Of a stretch of 50,239 nucleotides of DNA, positions 17,996-26,737 are shown piece after piece. Numbering within the stretch: the first letter of the stretch is position 1; the number at the start of each line of letters is the position of its first letter. The position numbers and the translations under genes were made by a program. This DNA comes from Prevotella sp. (lineage in GTDB: Bacteria; Bacteroidota; Bacteroidia; Bacteroidales; Bacteroidaceae): NCBI GenBank assembly GCA_022775985.1, contig JALFIM010000079.1:1-50239 (forward strand). The letters are read 5' to 3'. Under the pieces are notes generated by a model that had not been told where the DNA came from, made no database searches, and worked only from the letters and a program-made list of their open reading frames with translations.

Positions 17996-19099
17996 ATGAG
18001 AAAAAAAGAGATGCTACATACTAAAGAGGATTCTGATCGGCATGACGTGACCACGGATGCCGTATCGTCCTGCGGCCAGACCCTCATCCGTGCGAGTGAG
18101 GCTATGAGGCTGTCGGGCTTGTCACGGCATAACTTTGAGAAATGTGTCGCCCGTGGTCTCGTCCATAAAGTAGAGTCCGCTGGGGCTTCGCTATACAGCA
18201 AGGAGGAGGTGGAGGACTTCAAGGGCAGCGATGTCTGCCGCCAGATGGTGGATGGTGTCGTGGACAGGCGCAACCAACTTAACGACCTTACGGGCAAGGA
18301 GTGGGTGCCAGAGACCAAGAGCTACATGTACCAGAAAGGTCTCGGCGCGTCGCATCCGCATGCCCAGATAGAGATACAGCACCCTGCGCCGTTCTCTTTT
18401 CAGGACATAGAGTGCCTCGTGCGCTTCTTCACCAAGAAGGGCATGAGCGTGCTTGACCCTTTCGGAGGGGTAGGTTCTACGGCGAAGGCATGCGAGCTGT
18501 TGGGACGTACTTGCACGAGTATAGAGCTGTCGGAGAAGTACCACAAGCTGTCGTTGCTGCGGCTGGAGACGGAGGTAGGCACTGGCACGAGCGCGAAACA
18601 CAGGTTCATAAACGGCGACTCCGTAGCCGTGCTGCCGCAGATGCCAGAGCAGAGCATAGACTTCGTGGTGACGAGTCCGCCGTATTGGGGCATACTGCAT
18701 AAGCAGGACCAGAAAGTGAGGAAGAACAGGGTGGCGAATAATCTTGACACGCAGTACTCTGACGACCCTCACGACTTGGGCAATATAGCAGACTACGGAC
18801 AGTTTCTTGACGTGCTTTGCGACAAGGTGCTCATGCCGTGCGCCCGTGTGCTGCGCACAGGCAAGTACATGGCCGTCATCGTGTCAGACTTCAGGGACAA
18901 GGGTGAGTTCGTGAGTTTTCATTCAGACATAATACATGCGCTGAACAAGAGGGCGGTGCCTGGAGGCGGACATCTGGTACTGCAAGGTACCAAGGTGCTC
19001 ATACAGAACCACAAGTCTCTGCATCCGTATGGCTATCCATTCTCGTATGTGGAGAATATACATCATCAATACATCATCATATTCAAGAGACAACGATGA
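17996..19099 (+). CDS. DNA methyltransferase with N-terminal helix-turn-helix (R-M operon, gene 1)
   Basis: A 367-residue amino-DNA methyltransferase that should protect one strand of the target of the operon's endonuclease. Residues of about 30-75 look like a MerR/excisionase-type winged helix (IRASEAMRLSGLSRHNF, then GASLYSKEEVEDF), unusual for a plain methyltransferase and suggesting DNA binding or self-regulation. The SAM-binding motif DPFGGVGST is at 154-162 and the catalytic TSPPYW at 226-231, so the SAM site comes before the catalytic motif. SPPYW is often seen in N4-cytosine enzymes, but N6-adenine activity cannot be excluded. The start at ATG 17996 (MRKKEM) was preferred to the upstream TTG at 17945. 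It ends in a 4-bp ATGA overlap with the next gene. Confidence 0.82.
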   Translation: MRKKEMLHTKEDSDRHDVTTDAVSSCGQTLIRASEAMRLSGLSRHNFEKCVARGLVHKVESAGASLYSKEEVEDFKGSDVCRQMVDGVVDRRNQLNDLTGKEWVPETKSYMYQKGLGASHPHAQIEIQHPAPFSFQDIECLVRFFTKKGMSVLDPFGGVGSTAKACELLGRTCTSIELSEKYHKLSLLRLETEVGTGTSAKHRFINGDSVAVLPQMPEQSIDFVVTSPPYWGILHKQDQKVRKNRVANNLDTQYSDDPHDLGNIADYGQFLDVLCDKVLMPCARVLRTGKYMAVIVSDFRDKGEFVSFHSDIIHALNKRAVPGGGHLVLQGTKVLIQNHKSLHPYGYPFSYVENIHHQYIIIFKRQR

Positions 19100-19917
19100 A
19101 CAGTGACGACTACTATGGCATCATCAATGCCGACTGCGACGCGGTGCTGAGGCAGATGGTGGCGGATGGGGTGAAGTATGACCTGATACTTACAGACCCG
19201 CCGTATAATGTAGGCAAGGACTTTGGCAATAAGAGCGACATGCTTCCGCTTGGCGAATTTCTTGAGGGCATGTACCGACGCATAGACTTGCTGCGCGACT
19301 TGCTGTCTGACAGGGGTAGCATCATCTGGTTCGGCATACACGACTATATATGCTACATACAGGTGTATATGTACAGTATAGGGCTTCACTACCGCCGCAT
19401 GAATATCTGGCACTACGAGAACGGATTTTCGCGTAGCACCAAGACTCCTGCCACGCATTATGAGCCTTTCCTGTGGTTCTCCAAGAGCGACAGGCACTGG
19501 ACTTACAATGTAGACGAGGTGCGTGTGCCGTATAAGAGCACCGAGCGGCTGAAGAGTCCTGTGAGATATACCGACAGCCACGGCAATACCAAGACGTGGG
19601 TGCCATCGGGCAAGGGTGCCATGAGGGGAGACGTGTGGGATTTCCCCACGTTGGCTGGCAAGGCGTTTGCGGAAGAGCGCACGCCGCACCCTGCGCAGAA
19701 GCCGGAGGCTCTGATAACGGAGCTGCTGAAGGCTTTCTGCCCGATGGAGGACGGTAGGTTCTGCGGGACGGTGCTCGACCCGTTTCATGGGTCGGGGACA
19801 CTCGGCGTATGCTGCGAGAAACTGAACAAGGCAGGGCATGCCATCAAGTGGACGGGTATAGAGATAGAGCGGAAGTGGTGCGACATAGCGGCCGAACGGC
19901 TTGAGCGGATAAGATAA
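19096..19917 (+). CDS. DNA methyltransferase, DPPY type (R-M operon, gene 2)
   Basis: The second amino-DNA methyltransferase of the operon, 273 residues. The catalytic motif DPPYN is at 34-38 near the N-terminus and the SAM-binding DPFHGSGT at 228-235 near the C-terminus, preceded by TPHPAQKPEAL. This is the beta-class order, opposite to that of gene 1, so the two enzymes are not recent duplicates. DPPY suggests N6-adenine methylation, though N4-cytosine is possible. Two separate methyltransferases serving one endonuclease are typical of systems with an asymmetric target, where each strand needs its own enzyme. Start overlaps the stop of gene 1; gene 3 starts 11 bp after its stop. Confidence 0.87.
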   Translation: MNSDDYYGIINADCDAVLRQMVADGVKYDLILTDPPYNVGKDFGNKSDMLPLGEFLEGMYRRIDLLRDLLSDRGSIIWFGIHDYICYIQVYMYSIGLHYRRMNIWHYENGFSRSTKTPATHYEPFLWFSKSDRHWTYNVDEVRVPYKSTERLKSPVRYTDSHGNTKTWVPSGKGAMRGDVWDFPTLAGKAFAEERTPHPAQKPEALITELLKAFCPMEDGRFCGTVLDPFHGSGTLGVCCEKLNKAGHAIKWTGIEIERKWCDIAAERLERIR

Positions 19918-19928
19918 GGCATGATAGT

Positions 19929-21587
19929 ATGGTGGGACAGGACTATCTGAAATTGCAAAACCAGGGCAGCGTGATGTCTAACATCCGTCTGCTGCACGAG
20001 ATGGAGCTGGCGACGGAGTATGCCGACTCGCAAGGCTACTATACGAAGAGGAGCGTGGCGGAGATAGGTGTCAACTCGCTGCTGATAACCAGTGGCAGCA
20101 AGGTGGGCGAGTCGGCCAGGGCCATAGTCAATGCCGATGGTGACGAGAGCCGCAACTCTCCTTTGCAGAACGCCAAGGCACGCATGCAGTTGCTGCGTGT
20201 GCTCGGTATGGTATCGGCAGACTACGGGTCGGAGGTGTATGCCATCACACGGCTTGGCAAGCTCATGGTGTCGCAGGTGCTGCGCAACAATCCAGACTAC
20301 TCGTTGCTGCGTGAGCTTTTCGTGGGTATGACTACGGCTACGGAGAACTATGAGCACAACTGCCATGAGGGATTCAACTGCTGTCTGGGCTTCGGTATAT
20401 GCTACGCCTTGGCTAATCTCGACTATCGGCTGTCATCGGACGAGATGCCGCTGCTCACCACCTATGACATACGCGAGATAGACGAATTCGTGAGGGAGGC
20501 GCGTGAGATCAGGAAGCATGGCTTGAGATTTACTACGCAGCATCCGCATTTTCCTAAGACAAAAAAGAATGAGCCGCTAAAGCAGGTGAGCAATCTCACG
20601 AGGACGGTAAACCAGATTATGAGGCTGTGCGGTATAATAGAGCAGAGACAGGTACGTATCGGGAATGTCAATTATTATGTATGCACAGCCGACGGGCGGC
20701 GGTATGTAGACGGGATAAAGTCGCGGTATGCATCCCATAAGTTTGTCACGGCATGGGACTTCCGCAAGATTAACAACATAGCCTTGCAGAAAGAGCTGTG
20801 CGGCAAGGCATACGCGGCATTGCTGTACAGGAGCGGAATAGACAAGACGCAGAATGACTTTGATAAGGAGTTCTCGCCCTTTCAGGTGCTGCCGGAGACA
20901 AGCGCGGAGTGGTTTCTTGGCGGACACATACGTAGGCATCCTGACGTGGAGTCTGACCGTATGTGCGTGATAGAGAATGAGTCGGTGGCCCGTGAGCTGC
21001 GTGTTGACGCTGTATATGAGCAGGCGCGTGGTGATATGACCTTGGAGACAGAGGCTTCAAGGTGCGTCCATGACATGATAAAGACGAGGTCTGCCTCGGG
21101 CGATAGTGTGGAGACGATAGCCACGGACTTATGCTCCAAGTACAGGGATGCCGATAAGGATGCGTTCTACCCTTTGGTGCATGCGCTGCTGAATATAATA
21201 GGACTGAAGTGCGAGGGCGAGATAGGCCGCTACGATGCATATTGCCTTTTCAACGGCTGCGTGATACCCGTTGAGATAAAGTCGTTTACGGAGTCGCCGT
21301 CTTATAATATGAAGGGTATAAGGCAAGCCATAGAGAATAAGATAATGTCTTACGACCGGGCCAATGCACGTAGTATGGACTATGCTTCGTTGGTGATAGG
21401 CTTCTCACACCCTGGCAATGATGCCGCGATACGCCGTACCATAGATATGGCATACCGCAATTTCGGCATCAAGATTATAGCCTGCGACTTATGCAGCATC
21501 ACCAGGATGGCTGTGAGGAGGGTCGTGGGCAATGAGGTGCTCGATTTTGAGAGCGTATTGACAGGTTATGGACTTCTGATTGACTGA
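19929..21587 (+). CDS. Putative type II restriction endonuclease (R-M operon, gene 3)
   Basis: A 552-residue protein expected to cut DNA not modified by genes 1 and 2. The first 270 residues are helical with winged-helix-like segments (LGMVSADYGSEVYAITRLGKLM; IGNVNYYVCTADGRRYV), probably the DNA-recognition part. The C-terminus has a PD-(D/E)XK core: Asp436 in GRYDAYCLF, then Glu449 and Lys451 in IPVEIKSF, followed by a helix, the strand ASLVIGF, another helix and the strand IKIIACDL. I do not recognise a named family with confidence; the size and two-methyltransferase context recall AlwI-like type IIS enzymes, which is only a guess. An alternative start is Met16 (19974). The next gene follows after 2 bp. 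Confidence 0.7.
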   Translation: MVGQDYLKLQNQGSVMSNIRLLHEMELATEYADSQGYYTKRSVAEIGVNSLLITSGSKVGESARAIVNADGDESRNSPLQNAKARMQLLRVLGMVSADYGSEVYAITRLGKLMVSQVLRNNPDYSLLRELFVGMTTATENYEHNCHEGFNCCLGFGICYALANLDYRLSSDEMPLLTTYDIREIDEFVREAREIRKHGLRFTTQHPHFPKTKKNEPLKQVSNLTRTVNQIMRLCGIIEQRQVRIGNVNYYVCTADGRRYVDGIKSRYASHKFVTAWDFRKINNIALQKELCGKAYAALLYRSGIDKTQNDFDKEFSPFQVLPETSAEWFLGGHIRRHPDVESDRMCVIENESVARELRVDAVYEQARGDMTLETEASRCVHDMIKTRSASGDSVETIATDLCSKYRDADKDAFYPLVHALLNIIGLKCEGEIGRYDAYCLFNGCVIPVEIKSFTESPSYNMKGIRQAIENKIMSYDRANARSMDYASLVIGFSHPGNDAAIRRTIDMAYRNFGIKIIACDLCSITRMAVRRVVGNEVLDFESVLTGYGLLID

Positions 21588-21589
21588 CT

Positions 21590-22387
21590 ATGCAGATAAG
21601 GATTACTGATGTAAAGACTTGTGAGATGTGCTCCATGCCACGGTGCTCGTACATGAATATAGCAAATGTCAAGGAGGACTTCTTCCGTCTGCCGTCCGAG
21701 ACCACGGTATGTCCTACGGGAGCATTGACTGAGCTTGGGCCTCGTGAAAAGGACATGGATCATGGATTTATCTCTGGTGACAAGTCGTCACCGTGCGTGA
21801 AGTGCGGGCTCTGTGTAAGGACTTGCCCCTATGGCAATCTGGAGATTGTCGGAGGTATGGAGTCGGCATCTGAGATAAAAGATGATTTCTCTGTACTGAC
21901 GGAGCGGCAGGTCAATGCCGTGACGAGTCAGTACCTTTCATTGCTTTTCGGGTTTGCTGCCAATACCAACCGAAACAGAGCGTTGTCGTTTGACGGTTAC
22001 GCCTACGATGCTGGTGGAGAGGAGGCTTTTGTGGAGATAGACTATAACAACGACTCCTTGGAATGTGTAAGAAGAGTGGTCGGCGACATTATAGAATATT
22101 CTGAAATGAGGAAGCTGACGACGGGCATTATCGTCCTGTCGGACTTTCCGCATAAGGGCAGCCATGACGTATACACATTCATTGAGAGGCTCAGTGCGTT
22201 TCCTACGACGCGTGATATAAAGGTGTATATTACCACATTCTCCGTGTTGAGAAGGCTGTGTCTGCACACGGTTGGTGGAGCTTTTGCGCGGCAATGCCGT
22301 ATGGCGGATGTGCTGTTCTGTCCTGCTAAAGAAGAACTCTCGGCTTATATGAAGAGGCTGGATGAGGTATATCCGCAGACTGTATAG
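21590..22387 (+). CDS. Dicluster ferredoxin protein with nuclease-like C-terminal domain (R-M operon, gene 4)
   Basis: A 265-residue protein, not recognised as a named family. Eight cysteines in the N-terminal 80 residues (11, 14, 19, 41 and 69, 72, 75, 79) fit a two-[4Fe-4S] ferredoxin domain; the second set reads CVKCGLCVRTCP. Residues 130-225 have no metabolic signature. They do follow the layout of the catalytic domain of gene 3: Asp135 in SFDGYAYD, Glu149 in AFVEIDY, a helix, the strand TGIIVLSDF, another helix, and the strand IKVYITTFSVLRRL. Asp151 sits where the catalytic Lys would be, so a cleavage role is doubtful. It starts 2 bp after the endonuclease stop, so it is probably made with it. 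It could be an endonuclease subunit, a redox or Fe-S sensor for the system, or an unrelated ferredoxin. Confidence 0.75.
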   Translation: MQIRITDVKTCEMCSMPRCSYMNIANVKEDFFRLPSETTVCPTGALTELGPREKDMDHGFISGDKSSPCVKCGLCVRTCPYGNLEIVGGMESASEIKDDFSVLTERQVNAVTSQYLSLLFGFAANTNRNRALSFDGYAYDAGGEEAFVEIDYNNDSLECVRRVVGDIIEYSEMRKLTTGIIVLSDFPHKGSHDVYTFIERLSAFPTTRDIKVYITTFSVLRRLCLHTVGGAFARQCRMADVLFCPAKEELSAYMKRLDEVYPQTV

Positions 22388-22483
22388 CACGGATGTGCCA
22401 TATATGGTGATGATTTGGAGGGTAGGCCGTACTGCGCTCTAAGGTAATATAGTGAGATAGGTGTGGATACTGTATGATTGTGT

Positions 22484-22518
22484 GTAATCGGTTATGCTAT
22501 AATGGCATAACCGATTAC
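22484..22518. terminator. 14-bp hairpin terminator between the R-M operon and dnaB
   Basis: Arms 22484-22497 and 22505-22518 are perfectly complementary with a 7-nt loop, followed on the plus strand by GCTTTTTAT. It ends the plus-strand R-M operon and also lies just past the dnaB stop. Confidence 0.85.
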
Positions 22519-22523
22519 GCTTT

Positions 22524-24041
22524 TTATAAGAATGGTGAGCCGTCGTCTGCCGATGGAGGCGGGAATGGTGCGTCAAAGGCATCGCTGGCATCATTCAGTT
22601 TGCTGTTGTATACCATACCGTCAGGTGCGTCGTTGTGCTTGACAGAGGAAGAACCGGGATTCTGGAATCTTGTGAACTCGCCCTTGAAGTCGAGCAGCAC
22701 GTCGCCTGTGGCGCCTTTACGGTGCTTGGCAATGATAATCTGTGCCATGCCACGGAGATTGTTGCCTTTTTCGTCCTCGAATATATGGTAGTACTCAGGA
22801 CGGTGTACGAAAAGTACCATGTCGGCATCCTGCTCTATGGAACCCGACTCACGCAGGTCGCTGAGCTGCGGACGCTTGCCCTCAAGTCCCTCGCGGTTCT
22901 CTACGGTACGGTTGAGCTGTGACAGCGCGAGGATGGGTATGTCGAGTTCCTTGGCAAGACCTTTCAGTGAGCCTGAAATCTTCGATACCTCCTCCTGTCG
23001 GCTGCCGAACTTCATGCCGTTGGCGTTCATGAGCTGGAGGTAGTCTATCATTATGATTTTCACATCTTTCTCTTTCACAAGGCGGCGTGCCTTAGTCCTC
23101 AGCTCGAAGATAGACAGTCCGGGAGTATCGTCGATATAGAGTGGGGCACCATTGAGCGTACCCATGTTCTTGTCGAGCTTGCTCCACTCGTCGGGCGAGA
23201 GCTGTCCGTTGAGCATCTTGTTGCCTGGAATCTCGCAGACGTTGGATATGAGACGGTTGACGAGCTGCACGTTGCTCATCTCAAGAGAGAAGAAAGCCGT
23301 GGGTATGCGTGCGTCTACGGCTATGTTCTTGGCCAGTGACAGTGCGAAAGCCGTCTTACCCATCGCAGGACGGCCAGCTATTATCACGAGGTCTGATGCC
23401 TGCCATCCGCTCGTCTTCTCATCCAGCTTGGTGTAACCTGTCGGTACACCTGTCATTCCGCCAGCGTTGGCAGATGCCTTCTGCAGTATCTCCATGGCCT
23501 TTGATACCACAGAGTCTATCTGCACGTAGTCTTTCTTCATGTTGCGCTGCGACAACTCAAACAGGTTGCCCTCGGCTTCCTGCATAAGGTCGTTGACATC
23601 CACGGTCTCATCGAAGGCCTTTGTCTCTATGGTGCTGGCGAAGGATATGAGTTGTCGGGCAAGGAATTTCTGTGAGAGTATGCGTGCATGGTACTCTATG
23701 TTGGCCGATGAGGCCACGTTGGAACTGAGCTCCACGATGTATGCCGGGCCGCCTATTGACTCGAGCGTGCCCTCGCGTCTGAGCTCCTCCGTGACGGTGA
23801 TGATGTCTACGGGATTCTCATTCATGTTGAGGGTCTGTATGGCCTGGTATATCTTCTGGTGTCTCGGCTCGTAGAATGTATCAGGGTGCAAGAGCTCCGA
23901 TACTATGGAGAATGCGTCCTTGTCTACCATCAGCGCACCAAGCACCACGCGCTCCATGTCGAGGGCTTGTGGTTGGAGGTGGCCGTATGTGTTGTCAATG
24001 GGCGCGGATGTGCGCTTGCGTGTATTAGTTGTCTCTGCCAT
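22524..24041 (-). CDS. dnaB: Replicative DNA helicase DnaB
   Basis: A hexameric ATP-driven helicase that unwinds the replication fork and recruits primase. The 505-residue protein has the N-terminal DnaB domain at about 20-125 (HLQPQALDMERVVLGALM), a linker, and the RecA-like helicase domain from about 195. The Walker A motif GRPAMGKT is at 223-230, followed by FFSLEMSNVQL, the Walker B region IIMIDYLQLM, and the LSQLNR and DLRESGSIEQDADMV motifs. No intein is present. The acidic C-terminal tail is normal. It converges with the R-M operon across a shared terminator and sits downstream of the GHL10 gene on the same strand. Secure call. Confidence 0.96.
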   Translation of the reverse strand: MAETTNTRKRTSAPIDNTYGHLQPQALDMERVVLGALMVDKDAFSIVSELLHPDTFYEPRHQKIYQAIQTLNMNENPVDIITVTEELRREGTLESIGGPAYIVELSSNVASSANIEYHARILSQKFLARQLISFASTIETKAFDETVDVNDLMQEAEGNLFELSQRNMKKDYVQIDSVVSKAMEILQKASANAGGMTGVPTGYTKLDEKTSGWQASDLVIIAGRPAMGKTAFALSLAKNIAVDARIPTAFFSLEMSNVQLVNRLISNVCEIPGNKMLNGQLSPDEWSKLDKNMGTLNGAPLYIDDTPGLSIFELRTKARRLVKEKDVKIIMIDYLQLMNANGMKFGSRQEEVSKISGSLKGLAKELDIPILALSQLNRTVENREGLEGKRPQLSDLRESGSIEQDADMVLFVHRPEYYHIFEDEKGNNLRGMAQIIIAKHRKGATGDVLLDFKGEFTRFQNPGSSSVKHNDAPDGMVYNSKLNDASDAFDAPFPPPSADDGSPFL

Positions 24042-24064
24042 GTGTGGTGATGTTTTGCTTGATG

Positions 24065-24092
24065 AGGCACAGACGTATGCTCGCCTGTGCCT
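24065..24092. terminator. Weak hairpin between the GHL10 gene and dnaB
   Basis: AGGCACAG at 24065-24072 pairs with CTGTGCCT at 24085-24092 (8 bp, 12-nt loop). There is no strong T tract, so it is only a possible terminator for the minus-strand gene ending at 24144. Confidence 0.35.
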
Positions 24093-24143
24093 GGTGTGGT
24101 GTAGTCGGCGGGTATGCCGGCTTATGGGAGTGTGCCGCCAGAC

Positions 24144-25640
24144 TCAGAGCTTGACCTTCTTCTTGGCCATCTTGCTCTCGTTGGACATGCGGTCGAGGGC
24201 GGTGACCACGTATGTGTATTTCTTCTTGCCGTCCTCGTATGGCAGTTTGTAGAATGTGTTGCCTGTTATGGCGATGATGTTGCGTGGGCTGTTGGTGTCT
24301 ACTTTCTCGCCACTGTCGAAGCGGTATATCACGTATTTAGCGGCCTCGTCTTTCCATCCGCTGCCTTTTGGCGCCTGCCAGAACAGTATGTAGCCATCGC
24401 TCGTCCATACGGGTTTGACACTTCTCGGCTTCTTGGGAGCCTTGTCGTCGATGAACGGCATGGTGGGTTGCAGGGCAGGGTAGCGCCAGTAGTGCTTCTC
24501 AAGCATCGTGCCGTAGTTGCCCATGTTGTCTACGGCAGCCTTGGCGTACCACAGCACGGTGCCTTTCACGTTGTTCATCTTGGAGTGAAGCATGAACTTG
24601 GCGCCCATCTGGTTGCTCTTGGGATTGGCTGGGTCGGCGTATTTCACGGTGCGGTCTATGCTCTCGCCGATATACAACGGGCGGTTGCCGCAGTATTTGT
24701 TCCACCACTCTATGAGCGTCTTGTAGTCGGCGGCTTTGTTGCCTATCTGCCAGTAGAGCTGTGGTACGCAGTAGTCTATCCATCCGTTGTTGACCCACAG
24801 CAGCACGTCGGCATACAGGTCGTCATAGTTTTGCAGTCCGGTGGTGTTGCTGCCTATGGCGGCAGTGCGCTTGTTGCGGTATATTCCGAATGGAGACACG
24901 CCGAATTTTACCCACGGTTTGCGCTTGTGTATAACTTCGCCAAGCTCCTTTATGAATATGTTTACGTTGTAGCGTCGCCAGTCGGCTATGTTGCTTATGC
25001 CGTTGTTATAGGCGGCAAACTCCTTCTGGTCGGGAATGGTCATGCCGGCCTGTGGGTATGGATAGAAATAGTCGTCAATATGCAGTCCGTCTATGTCGTA
25101 GCGGCTTACTATGTCGTCTACTACGTCACAGATGTACTTGCGGTTCTCTGGCATTCCGGGGTTGAGGATAAACTGCCCGTCGTATGGGAACACATTGCCA
25201 GGATGCTTTATGGCTATATGGCTTGAGGCCAGCTCAGAGGTACCTTTGGTCTTGGCACGGTAGGGATTAATCCATGCGTGAAGCTCCATACCGCGCTTGT
25301 GGCACTGGTCTATCATCCACTTCAGAGGGTCCCAGTATGGCGACGGAGCCTTGCCCTGTATGCCTGTGAGGAAACGGCTCCAAGGTTCATACTTGCTTGG
25401 GTACAGCGCGTCACACTCAGGACGTACCTGGAAGATGATGGCGTTGACACCATATCTCTGCAATACATCGAGCTGCTGAGTGAGCGTACTCTGCATGGCT
25501 TGTGTTGACATACCTTGGAATTGTCCGTTCACGCACTGTATCCATGCGCCACGGAACTCACGCTTCTCGTTCTGCGAGAAAGTCCCCAGTGGCGACATAA
25601 TAATCAGTGCCAGGGCGAGAAAAAGTTTTTTTATATTCAT
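24144..25640 (-). CDS. GHL10-type glycoside hydrolase-like protein (DUF187/YngK-like)
   Basis: A 498-residue exported protein with a signal peptide (MNIKKLFLALALIIMSPLGT). Residues of about 28-330 form the GHL10 TIM-barrel: FRGAWIQCVNG at the start, then NAIIFQVRPECDALYPS, HAWINPYRA, IDGLHIDDYFYPYP and GVSPFGIYRN, with conserved acidic residues in the DGLHIDDYF stretch. A fibronectin-III-like domain occupies about 405-498. Members are thought to act on cell-wall or carbohydrate substrates, but the reaction is not established. The gene lies 24 bp after a glucosaminidase/LysM gene on the same strand, so the pair may be an operon acting on peptidoglycan (inference). Confidence 0.85.
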   Translation of the reverse strand: MNIKKLFLALALIIMSPLGTFSQNEKREFRGAWIQCVNGQFQGMSTQAMQSTLTQQLDVLQRYGVNAIIFQVRPECDALYPSKYEPWSRFLTGIQGKAPSPYWDPLKWMIDQCHKRGMELHAWINPYRAKTKGTSELASSHIAIKHPGNVFPYDGQFILNPGMPENRKYICDVVDDIVSRYDIDGLHIDDYFYPYPQAGMTIPDQKEFAAYNNGISNIADWRRYNVNIFIKELGEVIHKRKPWVKFGVSPFGIYRNKRTAAIGSNTTGLQNYDDLYADVLLWVNNGWIDYCVPQLYWQIGNKAADYKTLIEWWNKYCGNRPLYIGESIDRTVKYADPANPKSNQMGAKFMLHSKMNNVKGTVLWYAKAAVDNMGNYGTMLEKHYWRYPALQPTMPFIDDKAPKKPRSVKPVWTSDGYILFWQAPKGSGWKDEAAKYVIYRFDSGEKVDTNSPRNIIAITGNTFYKLPYEDGKKKYTYVVTALDRMSNESKMAKKKVKL

Positions 25641-25664
25641 TGTTGAGATTGTTTCGCGTTGTCA

Positions 25665-26582
25665 TCAATACACCTTTATCGTGTCGCCTACCTTTATCTG
25701 GTAGTCGTCGGGCAGGTGATTCTTCTTGTACACGTACTTGAGCCGCATGCCATAGAGCTGCGATATGTAGTACATGCTCTCACCGTTCTTTACAATGTGC
25801 GGACGGTTCTTGAAAGCCTTGCTTGCACGCTTGCGCTTCTTCTTGAGATAGATGATGTCGCCTTCTTCTACGGTATCATCGGATGCACGCTCGTTGTATC
25901 TGGCCAGCTTGCGGTAGGATATGCCCACCTCCTTGCCTATGGACTTGAATGTGTCGCCGGCACGGGCTATGAGGTAGTAGTTGTCGTTGTACATCTTTAT
26001 GGGATGCAGACGCTGGCCTCTTTGCGGACGGTCCTTTGAGGCATGGTCGGCAAGGAACTTGTCGTATCCCGTAGACCTGTCATAAAGCTGCAGGTTGTAT
26101 AGCTCTATGATGTTTATCAGTCCGTAGGCATACTGTGGATTTGTGGCGTAGCCGCATGCTTTCAGTCCGTGCGCCCATCCCTTGTAGTCGGTGCGTGACA
26201 GACTGAACAGTCGCTTGTAGCGCGTGTTGTTGGCGAGGAAGCGGCTATGGTCCTCAAAACTCTGCCGCACATTGTCGTAGGCTCTGAAACATTCGCCGGC
26301 AGCATCATCGTCGTGGTACACTTTCCGTCCTTGCCATCCGTGGCATTTTATGCCGAAATGATTGTTGCTCCTCAGGGCAAGGTCGCTTTGTCCGGCACGG
26401 CTCTCAAACAGACCTTGTGCCAGAGTGATGCTTGCTGGTATGTTGTAGCGCAGCATCTGCTCTATGGCGAGGTCTTTGTACTGTTCTATGTATATCTGAT
26501 AGCTCGAATTCCTGCGCATCTGCTGGGCACATACAGAGCAGATGCTTATCAATGAAAGGAATAGGGATAGTGCTCTCTTCAT
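25665..26582 (-). CDS. Glucosaminidase-domain protein with two LysM repeats
   Basis: A 305-residue exported peptidoglycan hydrolase. A signal peptide (MKRALSLFLSLISICSVCAQ) precedes a glucosaminidase domain at about 25-165, including the conserved GLFESRAGQSDLALRSNNHFGIKC region with Glu as probable catalytic acid and YDNVRQSFEDHSRFL. Two LysM peptidoglycan-binding repeats follow at about 200-250 (YLIARAGDTFKSIGKEVGIS) and 258-305 (HIVKNGESMYYISQLYGM). The start at 26582 was chosen for its signal peptide; longer in-frame openings upstream have no signal sequence and run into the next gene. It probably cleaves N-acetylglucosaminyl bonds during wall turnover, jointly transcribed with the GHL10 gene. 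Confidence 0.88.
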   Translation of the reverse strand: MKRALSLFLSLISICSVCAQQMRRNSSYQIYIEQYKDLAIEQMLRYNIPASITLAQGLFESRAGQSDLALRSNNHFGIKCHGWQGRKVYHDDDAAGECFRAYDNVRQSFEDHSRFLANNTRYKRLFSLSRTDYKGWAHGLKACGYATNPQYAYGLINIIELYNLQLYDRSTGYDKFLADHASKDRPQRGQRLHPIKMYNDNYYLIARAGDTFKSIGKEVGISYRKLARYNERASDDTVEEGDIIYLKKKRKRASKAFKNRPHIVKNGESMYYISQLYGMRLKYVYKKNHLPDDYQIKVGDTIKVY

Positions 26583-26737
26583 TTTATTTGGGAAAGTGGA
26601 AGTGTGTCTTTTGTTATGAGCTACAAATTTCATTATTTTTTCTGAGACTGGCAAACAAATGTGGATAAAAATCATACTGCCGATGTGTAGCGGTGTCAGC
26701 GTGGTGTGATTCTTGGCGTGTCTGCACGTAGCGCGTA

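Noticed and set aside
24114..25226. 370-residue plus-strand frame opposite the GHL10 gene
   Set aside because: Antisense shadow; the minus-strand protein has a signal peptide and family motifs.
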